From positions 1 through 10,262 of the forward strand of contig DAOWHA010000065.1 in NCBI GenBank assembly GCA_030641665.1: a DNA stretch of 10,262 nt, given 5' to 3'. A program made the translations under genes and the position numbers. Shown piece after piece: positions 1 to 5,749 of the stretch; the first letter of the stretch is position 1, and each line of letters opens with the position of its first letter. The stretch is from JAGLTA01 sp023142625. GTDB taxonomy: Bacteria > Patescibacteriota > Patescibacteriia > JAACEG01. The notes under the pieces are model-generated. The model worked only from the letters and a program-made list of their open reading frames with translations. It had not been told where the DNA came from and searched no databases.

Positions 1-1
1 A

Positions 2-91
2 TCGGGCAATTTTGATCTTGACGGCGATGTTGATAGATTTGATTTAATAATTTTTATAATTAATTTTTCTCAATCACTCCGCGCTAACTAA
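2..91 (+). CDS. C-terminal fragment of a protein ending in a dockerin/EF-hand-like calcium loop (5' truncated)
   Basis: An open frame enters from the left edge and stops with TAA at 89-91, leaving 29 residues. It contains NFDLDGDVDRFDL, which fits a 12-residue EF-hand/dockerin loop: N1, D3, D5, G6, V8, D9 and D12, followed by Leu. A short hydrophobic helix-like tail and the end of the protein follow. Dockerin type I repeats and related C-terminal calcium modules often close long secreted or cell-surface proteins, so this is probably the end of an extracellular protein. The rest of the gene lies outside the window, so neither its function nor its cohesin-binding ability can be judged. A terminator hairpin begins 31 nt after the stop, which supports this being a real gene end. 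Confidence 0.6.
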   Translation, partial: SGNFDLDGDVDRFDLIIFIINFSQSLRAN

Positions 92-121
92 GCTAACTAA
101 AAATATTTTTTAATTAAATGA

Positions 122-160
122 GCCTGCCAATGGGATAATTCCTGGCAGGCTTTTTTATTT
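122..160 (+). terminator. Rho-independent terminator of the dockerin-tailed gene
   Basis: A perfect 8-bp stem (GCCTGCCA at 122-129, TGGCAGGC at 143-150) encloses a 13-nt loop. Six T and then ATTTT follow on the plus strand. It sits just after the partial gene at 2-91 and before the promoter of the M23 gene. The minus strand lacks a comparable U-tract, so it acts mainly rightward. Confidence 0.85.
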
Positions 161-231
161 TGATCGTTAAAATTATTATGCTGTTTTGTGATACCAGATT
201 TACAAAATCGGGTTTTTTATTTTTAAAAATA

Positions 232-240
232 TGCTATAAT
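232..240 (+). promoter_or_regulatory. Extended -10 promoter of the M23 peptidase gene
   Basis: TGCTATAAT at 232-240 is a perfect extended -10 element (TGnTATAAT). No convincing -35 hexamer lies 16-18 nt upstream; the area near 212-220 is a T-run. The predicted start of transcription, about 7 nt past the -10, falls at 247-248, on or next to the ATG at 248. The mRNA may therefore be leaderless. The surrounding 15-mer AAATATGCTATAATT recurs on the minus strand at the promoter near 5726. Confidence 0.7.
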
Positions 241-247
241 TATAGAT

Positions 248-1498
248 ATGTTAACAATGCGCAAAATTAAAATTGTCTCTATTTTTGCAATATTGATCAC
301 TATCTTAGCAATGGCTTTTTATAGCGGATGCGGCGTTTTCGCTTACCAAGAAAATGATATTGATAAAAATATAAAAAATGTTGAAAAAAGCATTACCGAA
401 CAGCAAAAAAAAATAAGCGAATTAAAAGAAAAGGCAAGCGAATATCAAAAAATCATTCAAGAAAAACAACTGGAAATAGCCAGTTTAGAAGAACAGTTAT
501 TGGTGTTTGAAAACAGAATCGCAAAAAAAGAGTTGGATATAAAAATTGTTAATGAAGAGATTGCGGAAACAAAAAATAAAATAGAGGAGAAAAATTTAGA
601 AATAAATCAAAAAAAGGAAGAAATAGATGAACAAAAAGAAAAAATTATTGAATTTATAAGACTAATATATAAAAATGACAAAAAAAGTTATTTGGAAATC
701 TTAATACTCAATGATTCATTTTCTGAATTTTTTAATTATTTAACTTTCACTGAAAATATAGAACGAGGATTAAAAAACGCGCTGGATGGTATTCTGATTT
801 TAAAAGAAAAACTGGAAAACAGCAAGGATTTATTAGAAAAAGAGAAACTAAATTTAGAAAAATTAGAAACAAAACTATTGCTGGAAAAAGAAAAATTAAA
901 TGAAGAAAAAAGATTAAAAGAGATGATTTTAGTTGAAACAAATTATAGCGAAAGGCTGTTTCAAAAATTATTAATAAGAGCCAAGGCGGAACAAATAGCC
1001 GCTGACAATGAAATACTAAATTTTGAAAAAGAAAAAAGAGCGCTATTTGAGAAACAAAAAAAGGATAAAATATTGGATAACAGTTCCGAACTATCGTGGC
1101 CAGTAAATCCGTCGCGCGGAATCTCCGCTTATTTTCATGATCCAACTTATCCTTTCAGGTATCTTTTTGAGCATCCAGGAATAGATGTAATAGTTAGCCA
1201 AGGGACGCCTATTAAAGCTCCTGCCAGCGGTTATGTCGCCAGAGTTAAAGACGCTGGGTTTGGATATAGTTATATTATGCTAATTCATAGTGACGGTCTT
1301 TCAACCGTATATGGGCATGTAAATAAAATTTTAGTTCAAGAAGATGAATTCGTGGCGCGCGGACAGATTATCGGAAGAGTTGGCGGAAAGCCGGGCACTT
1401 TGGGAGCCGGCAGACTAACTACCGGGGCGCACCTTCATTTTGAAACAAGACTAAGCGGGATTCCTGTTAATCCTTTAAATTATTTAACTTTGCGATAA
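248..1498 (+). CDS. Coiled-coil M23 (LytM) peptidase, EnvC/PcsB/CwlO-like peptidoglycan hydrolase
   Basis: This 416-residue protein is predicted to cut peptidoglycan cross-bridges or to control that cutting outside the cytoplasmic membrane. Residues 6-30 are a hydrophobic N-terminal segment (signal anchor or signal peptide). It contains YSGC, which resembles a lipobox only weakly because -3 is Tyr. Residues 35-275 are a Lys/Glu-rich coiled coil, interrupted around 137-170 by a FIRLIYKND..SYLEILI hinge like that of PcsB-type proteins. Residues 283-413 are the M23 domain. All expected metal and catalytic positions are present: H309 and D313 (HPGID), H357 (YGH), H395 and H397 (HLH). The active site therefore looks intact, unlike degenerate EnvC activators. 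ATG 248 is chosen because a -10 box ends at 240; an in-frame ATG at 257 is the alternative. The gene for a small membrane protein follows 41 nt downstream. Confidence 0.9.
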   Translation: MLTMRKIKIVSIFAILITILAMAFYSGCGVFAYQENDIDKNIKNVEKSITEQQKKISELKEKASEYQKIIQEKQLEIASLEEQLLVFENRIAKKELDIKIVNEEIAETKNKIEEKNLEINQKKEEIDEQKEKIIEFIRLIYKNDKKSYLEILILNDSFSEFFNYLTFTENIERGLKNALDGILILKEKLENSKDLLEKEKLNLEKLETKLLLEKEKLNEEKRLKEMILVETNYSERLFQKLLIRAKAEQIAADNEILNFEKEKRALFEKQKKDKILDNSSELSWPVNPSRGISAYFHDPTYPFRYLFEHPGIDVIVSQGTPIKAPASGYVARVKDAGFGYSYIMLIHSDGLSTVYGHVNKILVQEDEFVARGQIIGRVGGKPGTLGAGRLTTGAHLHFETRLSGIPVNPLNYLTLR

Positions 1499-1539
1499 AG
1501 TTTGCTTTGTAATTAATTTTACGGCAAGCCAGTAATAAA

Positions 1540-1995
1540 ATGCCTGAATTTAAAAAATTTTTTACAGAATTATTCGCGCAAATATCTGAAATTATAATTG
1601 TTTTAATTTTTATAGGAATCGGCATTTTCTATCTTTTCTTTCCTGAAAAATTAATGGCGATTATAAAAATGCTGGGACTGTTGGCGCCTATTGGAGCGAT
1701 TATCGCAATCTACTCTTTAATTATCACAAGAAAAATTAAAAAAATAAAACTTGATGCGGAAGAAGGCGATATGAATTATAACGATGATTCTATTGAAATC
1801 TATATAACAAAAATGGACGAAATTAAAAATGACTTAGTAGCGCTTTTTGCAGCCATATTGATTATAGCGCTCGCGAAATTTATGAATGGATATTTTGATT
1901 ATTCTGATATATGCCAAGCGTTTATTGTTATAATTGCTGTCTATATTACTAAAAAAATATATTTAAAAGAAAATTTTTCTTTTTGGAAAAAATAA
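1540..1995 (+). CDS. Hypothetical four-helix membrane protein
   Basis: I do not recognise a family for this 151-residue protein. It has four hydrophobic segments at about 16-34, 42-63, 98-113 and 123-141. A charged loop of roughly 35 residues (64-97, rich in Lys, Asp and Glu) lies between the second and third. A basic stretch after helix 2 (RKIKKIK) suggests that the loop is cytoplasmic. It lies 41 nt after the M23 peptidase gene on the same strand with no visible promoter or terminator between them, so the two are probably co-transcribed. Its stop is only 5 nt from the convergent tsaD stop. Reading frame, hydrophobic pattern and context support a real gene; function is unknown. Confidence 0.75.
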   Translation: MPEFKKFFTELFAQISEIIIVLIFIGIGIFYLFFPEKLMAIIKMLGLLAPIGAIIAIYSLIITRKIKKIKLDAEEGDMNYNDDSIEIYITKMDEIKNDLVALFAAILIIALAKFMNGYFDYSDICQAFIVIIAVYITKKIYLKENFSFWKK

Positions 1996-2000
1996 ACTAT

Positions 2001-3062
2001 TTAAATACCTATGTTCGCATCTGCTTTTAAGGTTCGCCAATCGCTTAATTCTCCGTTTAGATAACGATAATATCCAGCAACGGCAATCATAACAGCGTTA
2101 TCTCCGCAATATTCTAAATCAGGGACGCTAAAATTAATAGACAACTCTTTTTCTATTTTCTGTTTTAACTGCTCTCTTAATTCTTTATTTGCCGCAACTC
2201 CTCCAGTTAAAAAAACATATTTCGCTTTGTATGTTTCAGCTGCTTTAACTGTCTTTTTTACCAAAACATCTATTGCGGCTTGTTGGAATTCTGCGGCATA
2301 CTCAGGAATTTTTTTTTTCCAATTTCTATCTTTTCTTAATTTATATAATAATGCTGTTTTCAACCCTGAAAACGAAAAATTAAAACTGTTTCTATCTATC
2401 ATCGGACGCGGCAATTCAATTGGCGGCGTTATTTTTTTTCGAGATCTTTTAGCATAAACTGAAATAGCGGGACCGCCTGGATATCCTAATCCCAATAGTC
2501 TTGCCGCTTTATCAAACGCCTCGCCAGCGGCATCATCAAGCGTTTGTCCTATTATTTTATAATCTAAATGATTTTTCATTAAAACTAACATGGTGTGTCC
2601 GCCAGATACTGTTAAAATTATAACTGAAAATCCGCCCCTTACTTGCCTGCCGCCAGTTATTGGAAAAACGCGCGAATTTTTTATAAAATTCATATATATA
2701 TGCCCTTCTATGTGATTCACGCCTATTAATGGAATATTCCTCGCGTACGACAAGGTTTTAGCGAAATTAACCCCTACAAGCAGTGCTGGGATAAGTCCAG
2801 GACCGCGAGTAACAGCGATTAAATCAATATCGCTTAAACTGCTTTTTGATCTTTTTAAAGCCTTCTCAAAGCAGATATTTATATTTTCAAGATGTATGCT
2901 TGCGGCTAAATTAGGGACTACTCCGCCAAATCTTGAATGATCCCTTGTTTGCGACGAAACAATATTCGCTAAAACATTAAAACAAGGCATTGCCTTGTTT
3001 TTTGCTTCAACAACCGCAACGGCGGTTTCATCACAACTTGTCTCTATTGAAAGAATTCGCAT
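2001..3062 (-). CDS. tsaD: tRNA N6-adenosine threonylcarbamoyltransferase TsaD
   Basis: TsaD transfers the threonylcarbamoyl group from threonylcarbamoyl-AMP to A37 of ANN-decoding tRNAs (t6A synthesis). In other bacteria it works with TsaB and TsaE. The 353 residues show the whole Kae1/TsaD signature: N-terminal ILSIETSCDET, metal ligands H117 and H121 in NHIEGH, SGGHT at 153-157, the DDAAGEAFDKAARLLGLGYPGG segment (176-197), FSFSGLKTALL (229-239), LTGGVAANKEL (285-295) and the third metal ligand D321 in YCGDN. Compared with E. coli TsaD there is an extra stretch of about 11 residues between the HxEGH motif and SGGHT, including TGGRQVRGG (136-144). Its DNA is GC-richer than the surroundings. 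The ATG at 3062 lies inside the end of dgkA (19-nt overlap), suggesting translational coupling. It is the last gene of the minus-strand operon. Confidence 0.97.
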   Translation of the reverse strand: MRILSIETSCDETAVAVVEAKNKAMPCFNVLANIVSSQTRDHSRFGGVVPNLAASIHLENINICFEKALKRSKSSLSDIDLIAVTRGPGLIPALLVGVNFAKTLSYARNIPLIGVNHIEGHIYMNFIKNSRVFPITGGRQVRGGFSVIILTVSGGHTMLVLMKNHLDYKIIGQTLDDAAGEAFDKAARLLGLGYPGGPAISVYAKRSRKKITPPIELPRPMIDRNSFNFSFSGLKTALLYKLRKDRNWKKKIPEYAAEFQQAAIDVLVKKTVKAAETYKAKYVFLTGGVAANKELREQLKQKIEKELSINFSVPDLEYCGDNAVMIAVAGYYRYLNGELSDWRTLKADANIGI

Positions 3063-3418
3063 ATATAAGGATAAAAAATAATAACTCCGGACAAAACGCT
3101 AAAAATCGCCGCTAATAAAACAATCGCGGAAGAAATATTTTTTATCTCTTTGGAATATTCGTGTATTCTCGGCTTTAAAATATCAATCAATCTTTCAAAA
3201 ACAGTGTTTACTAATTCGAAAATCAAAACCGAACAGATTAAAATCAAAAGAAATAAAAAATCAAACCTACTCATCTGTAAAAAAATAGCGGAAATCAAAA
3301 CTATAATAGCGGCGGTTAGATGGAAACGAAAATTCTGCTCTTTTTTCCAAACGCTTCTTAATCCGCGAAAAGCGTAAATAAAACTTTTCCCCGCTCTATT
3401 AAAATTAAAAAAGTTCAT
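3044..3418 (-). CDS. dgkA: Diacylglycerol kinase / undecaprenol kinase family membrane protein
   Basis: Small integral-membrane kinases of this family phosphorylate diacylglycerol (Gram-negatives) or undecaprenol (Gram-positives) with ATP. The 124 residues have the family length and three hydrophobic helices (about 30-49, 53-72, 96-117). Numbering runs one behind E. coli DgkA. Conserved residues are E27 in KKEQNFRFH, E68, N71 and E75 in FELVNTVFERLID, D79 and K93. The usual Asp of the AKD motif (E. coli D95) is Asn (N94, codon AAT), an unusual change at an active-site position that could lower or alter activity. I cannot tell diacylglycerol from undecaprenol specificity by eye. The gene overlaps ybeY by 14 nt and tsaD by 19 nt. 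The ybeY-dgkA order is also common in Firmicutes. Confidence 0.93.
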   Translation of the reverse strand: MNFFNFNRAGKSFIYAFRGLRSVWKKEQNFRFHLTAAIIVLISAIFLQMSRFDFLFLLILICSVLIFELVNTVFERLIDILKPRIHEYSKEIKNISSAIVLLAAIFSVLSGVIIFYPYICEFFQ

Positions 3419-3833
3419 TCTGTTTTTTTATTTTAGACAATATTATATTTTCAAGTTTTTTCATCTCTAATTCTTCTCTGTTGTTTTTATGGTCATATCC
3501 GATCAAATGAAGCAGGGAATGCGCCAATAACAGCGTAATCTCCTGTTCTAATCTATGGTTTTTCGCTTTTGCCTGCTTTAACGCCTCATTATAACAGATA
3601 ATAATCTCTCCGTCCAAAGGTTTTTTGCAATAACAAAAACTTAAAACATCTGTCGCGCTATTTTTATCGCGATACTTTTTATTTAATTTTTTTATATCCG
3701 CTCCGCTAACCAGCGCTACTGAAATATTAGCATTATTAATGCTTAAATATTTTAAAATTCGCAAAACTATATTTTTAATAAAAACTTTTTTTATTTTTCC
3801 AGCCGCAGCTTTGTTAACATCGCAATAAATCAT
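3405..3833 (-). CDS. ybeY: YbeY family zinc-dependent rRNA maturation endoribonuclease
   Basis: YbeY is a cytoplasmic metal-dependent RNase-like protein implicated in 16S rRNA 3'-end maturation and ribosome quality control. The 142 residues have the family length and both signatures. LNKKYRDKNSATDVLSF (50-66) is the conserved LNxxYRxxxxxTDVLSF block. The zinc motif HSLLHLIGYDH has three His ligands at H105, H109 and H115. The family motif is usually HGxLHLxGYDH; here Ser replaces the Gly after the first His, which should not remove a ligand. The start codon lies 2 nt after the stop of the upstream gene, and the end overlaps dgkA by 14 nt. The three genes are therefore probably translated from one mRNA. 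Confidence 0.95.
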   Translation of the reverse strand: MIYCDVNKAAAGKIKKVFIKNIVLRILKYLSINNANISVALVSGADIKKLNKKYRDKNSATDVLSFCYCKKPLDGEIIICYNEALKQAKAKNHRLEQEITLLLAHSLLHLIGYDHKNNREELEMKKLENIILSKIKKQNELF

Positions 3834-3835
3834 AC

Positions 3836-4837
3836 CTATCTTTTAATATCAAAACTTCTTGTTAACATTTGGAACGTGGACGGAAAACTCATCTGCGTCC
3901 TGCTGCCGACTATATATGAAATAGAATAGATAAAAGACCTGTTTCCTGAAATTAAAGTGAGGTAAAAATTCATTCCGTCCAAACTTTTAACCCCGCGAAA
4001 ACTGTTGGCCCAAATTTTTTCTACTTTATGCCTATTCTCAATAGGAATCTGCTCTAAATACCAATTTTCCGCTGTATATCCATATGGGTTATCTATAAGC
4101 ATAATTTCAATGAATTCTCCTTCGGGTGAAATAACAGATATTTTTTTATTATTATCAGCAGAAATAATATTCCATATTGTCGGATAAAGAAAAGTATAAT
4201 TATATTCTGGATTTAAATACGATTTTACTAAATTTGAATCAATTATTTTAGTTAAATTGCCTGTGAGCGGATTATACAGATTCGCTACTTCTTGCCCGTC
4301 CATATAAGTATCTCCGTCTGAATCCTGATTGCGCATATCTGTTTTATAAATAATCTCCTCTATATTTGGCATCGTATCTTTGTCGCTGTCCAAAGCTATC
4401 GGAACGCGCTCTGTGTTATTATTAATATTAATATTTTGATTAATATTCGTATTAGTATTTTCGTTTGCATTGGTATTCTTGTTTGCGTTATCATTTGTAT
4501 TATAATTCCTATTCAAGCCAGTATTGCTATTAGTATTATTATCTGAATTAATATTATCTGCATTATTAACATTATTATCTGTTTCGTTATTAATATTATT
4601 GTTTAAAAATGGAATTCCTCCTGGAAAAATGCGGTCTTTTAAAAAATACATGGACGACGACGCCACTATTAGTAAAATTACTAAAAAAATAGAGATATTT
4701 AAAAACTTGCCTGATTTTTGCTCAGGCGAACTTATTCCCCTAAATTTATCAGGCATGGTATGAATTACAATTTTTTCTTCTGTTGTTTCGGAAACCTCTT
4801 TTTGCTTTTCTTTTTTTTGTTTTTTAAATCCAAACAT
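3836..4837 (-). CDS. Membrane-anchored protein with Asn-rich stalk, thrombospondin-3-like calcium repeats and an extra C-terminal domain
   Basis: The 333 residues begin with a charged cytoplasmic stretch, then one transmembrane helix (about 47-66). An extremely Asn/Thr-rich linker follows (79-143). Next come two Asp-rich repeats of the thrombospondin type 3/EF-hand style (DSDKDTMPNIEE at 150-161 and DSDGDTYMDGQE at 172-183, followed by YNPLTGNLTKI). The last 130 residues (about 205-333) form a globular domain that I do not recognise. The domain order implies a single-pass protein with a flexible outer stalk and a calcium-stabilised module. Its repeat end closely resembles that of the neighbouring 207-residue protein, so the two are probably paralogues, this one carrying the extra domain. 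It starts 13 nt after that neighbour and ends 2 nt before ybeY. Confidence 0.85.
   Translation of the reverse strand: MFGFKKQKKEKQKEVSETTEEKIVIHTMPDKFRGISSPEQKSGKFLNISIFLVILLIVASSSMYFLKDRIFPGGIPFLNNNINNETDNNVNNADNINSDNNTNSNTGLNRNYNTNDNANKNTNANENTNTNINQNININNNTERVPIALDSDKDTMPNIEEIIYKTDMRNQDSDGDTYMDGQEVANLYNPLTGNLTKIIDSNLVKSYLNPEYNYTFLYPTIWNIISADNNKKISVISPEGEFIEIMLIDNPYGYTAENWYLEQIPIENRHKVEKIWANSFRGVKSLDGMNFYLTLISGNRSFIYSISYIVGSRTQMSFPSTFQMLTRSFDIKR
4409..4603 (-). repeat. Low-complexity Asn/Thr codon tract inside the 333-residue protein gene
   Basis: About 65 codons (residues 79-143) are almost all Asn, Thr, Asp, Ile or Ala, written as AAY and ACN codons. This gives an imperfect trinucleotide/hexanucleotide pattern (attaat/attgtt on the plus strand). 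It encodes a disordered stalk between the membrane helix and the calcium-type repeats. Such tracts can change length by slippage. Confidence 0.75.
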
Positions 4838-4850
4838 AAAATATATATAA

Positions 4851-5474
4851 TTAATTTATTTTTAACTTCCCTTCTCCTAATGGATTATAGCCGCCTTTAA
4901 CCTCTTGTCCGTCGCTATAGCCGTCGCCATCTGTATCAGGATTCAAAGGATCTGTATTGTAATTTTCAATCTCTTCTTTGTCAAGCAATCCGTCTTCGTC
5001 GCTATCGGCAAAATTCGGATCAGTGCCAAGAATTTTTTCTTCCTCGTCTGTTAATCCGTCAAAATCTGAATCAATCATCTTGTCCGCGCCGTTTTCTGCT
5101 GGTTGATTTGTATTTATAATATTCACAATCTCCGCATCGCCATTATTTTTATTATTTTGCGGCTTATAAAAAAAATAATAGTATGCCGCGGATATAATCG
5201 CTAAAATAAATATAACAATTATTAAAATCGTTATTTTTTTAATAACATTTCTTTTCTTATCTTGACGCTGTTTATTTATATTGTTTTCTAATTCTTGCGC
5301 TTTTAACTGATTATCTTGAACGCTTAATTCTTTCTTTTTTCCATTCCTACGCATGCCTGGAAATCTTGCGCTTGCGCCATTCTTTTCGCCAGAATCAATA
5401 CCGGCAAAAATATCTTTTACTTCTTCGGTTTTATCCGATTGCTGTTCGTTTAAATTATCCTGTTTATTAAACAT
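4851..5474 (-). CDS. Membrane-anchored protein with three thrombospondin-3-like calcium repeats
   Basis: This 207-residue protein has a polar, charged N-terminal half that includes VKDIFAGIDS (19-28), one transmembrane helix (about 80-103) preceded by Lys/Arg, and a short Asn-rich linker. Three Asp-rich repeats follow: DSDFDGLTDEEEKILGTDP (135-153), DSDEDGLLDKEEIENYNTDP (158-177, with the DP ending) and DTDGDGYSDGQEV (180-192). In thrombospondin type 3 and related repeats the D-x-D-x-D-G pattern binds calcium. The positive-inside charge pattern suggests that the repeats lie outside the membrane. The last repeat and YNPLGEGKLKI closely match the 333-residue neighbour. It is the first gene of the minus-strand operon running to tsaD and lies 36 nt past the candidate structured RNA. 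There is no Shine-Dalgarno sequence. Function is unknown. Confidence 0.85.
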   Translation of the reverse strand: MFNKQDNLNEQQSDKTEEVKDIFAGIDSGEKNGASARFPGMRRNGKKKELSVQDNQLKAQELENNINKQRQDKKRNVIKKITILIIVIFILAIISAAYYYFFYKPQNNKNNGDAEIVNIINTNQPAENGADKMIDSDFDGLTDEEEKILGTDPNFADSDEDGLLDKEEIENYNTDPLNPDTDGDGYSDGQEVKGGYNPLGEGKLKIN

Positions 5475-5500
5475 AAAATATTTTATATTTAAAAAATATG

Positions 5501-5506
5501 ATTATA
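5501..5506 (-). promoter_or_regulatory. Possible -10 box for the 207-residue protein operon
   Basis: A TATAAT on the minus strand would start transcription near 5494, about 20 nt before the ATG at 5474. No good -35 or TGn extension is visible. The same ATTATAAT octamer also reads TATAAT on the plus strand (5503-5508), so direction is ambiguous. Confidence 0.35.
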
Positions 5507-5510
5507 ATAG

Positions 5511-5707
5511 ACTTGTCGTGTAATAACTTCCTACCGCGATTTCTCCTCCAGAGGTCGGACAGGCATATTCGGTCAAATTTTCCAAAAATTTTAACGCCTA
5601 TATATTAACATAAACTTATAAAATTTTTAAAAAAATTGCCTTAAAATCTAAAAATTTTTGCCCCGTTGGCTAACTGGGGTCGATACGGAATTTATTACTC
5701 AACAAGT
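5511..5707 (-). ncRNA. Candidate structured non-coding RNA (or long structured leader) of about 200 nt, family not recognised
   Basis: The two ends pair over more than 20 nt. On the minus strand ACTTGTTGAGTAATAA then TTCC (from 5707) pairs with GGAA, TTATTAC and ACGACAAGT (ending 5511); the helix has only a few mismatches. Inside are further helices: a GC-rich hairpin with CCCC/GGGG and GTT/AAC arms at 5661-5679; a stem with GTTAAA/TTTGAC and TTTT/AAAA arms inside GGC/GCC at about 5561-5598; and a CCG/CGG-closed element at about 5534-5558. The GC-rich internal segments stand out in very AT-rich DNA, as expected for a conserved RNA core. The minus strand is preferred because a perfect extended -10 (5726-5734) would start transcription about 12 nt before the terminal stem. 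The plus strand is possible because a U-rich tract follows the stem there. I see no tmRNA, RNase P, SRP or tRNA signature. Confidence 0.6.
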
Positions 5708-5725
5708 ATATTTTCTTTAATTAAA

Positions 5726-5734
5726 ATTATAGCA
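5726..5734 (-). promoter_or_regulatory. Extended -10 promoter upstream of the candidate structured RNA
   Basis: The minus strand reads TGCTATAAT here, a perfect extended -10, with predicted transcription start near 5719. It lies between the end of the TraD-like gene (5750) and the structured RNA (from 5707), so it would drive the RNA and possibly the operon beyond. It shares the 15-mer AAATATGCTATAATT with the promoter at 232-240. Confidence 0.65.
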
Positions 5735-5749
5735 TATTTATTTAAAATA

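Noticed and set aside
274..340. Lipoprotein signal (YSGC) in the M23 protein
   Set aside because: The -3 residue is Tyr rather than Leu/Val/Ile and the hydrophobic stretch fits an ordinary signal or anchor equally well; not strong enough to call.
747..1145. Minus-strand 132-codon frame opposite the M23 gene
   Set aside because: Antisense shadow of the coiled-coil coding region; Phe/Leu-rich because the sense strand is Lys/Glu-rich.
1966..2000. AT-only inverted repeat (AAAAGAAAA/TTTTCTTTT) between convergent genes as a bidirectional terminator
   Set aside because: It lies inside the end of the 1540-1995 coding region, has no GC pairs except one, and would form a weak stem; termination there cannot be supported.
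2001..5474. Alternative genetic code (UGA as Gly, as in Gracilibacteria/SR1)
   Set aside because: No in-frame TGA occurs inside the conserved genes and all align to full family length in the standard bacterial code; absence of TGA stops fits AT-rich codon use.
5511..5707. Assignment of the structured RNA as tmRNA, RNase P RNA, SRP RNA or 6S RNA
   Set aside because: No tmRNA tag frame or tRNA-like end, no GAGGAAAGTCC-type RNase P core, no GGAAGGAAGCAG-type SRP loop; the branched interior does not fit the single long rod of 6S RNA.
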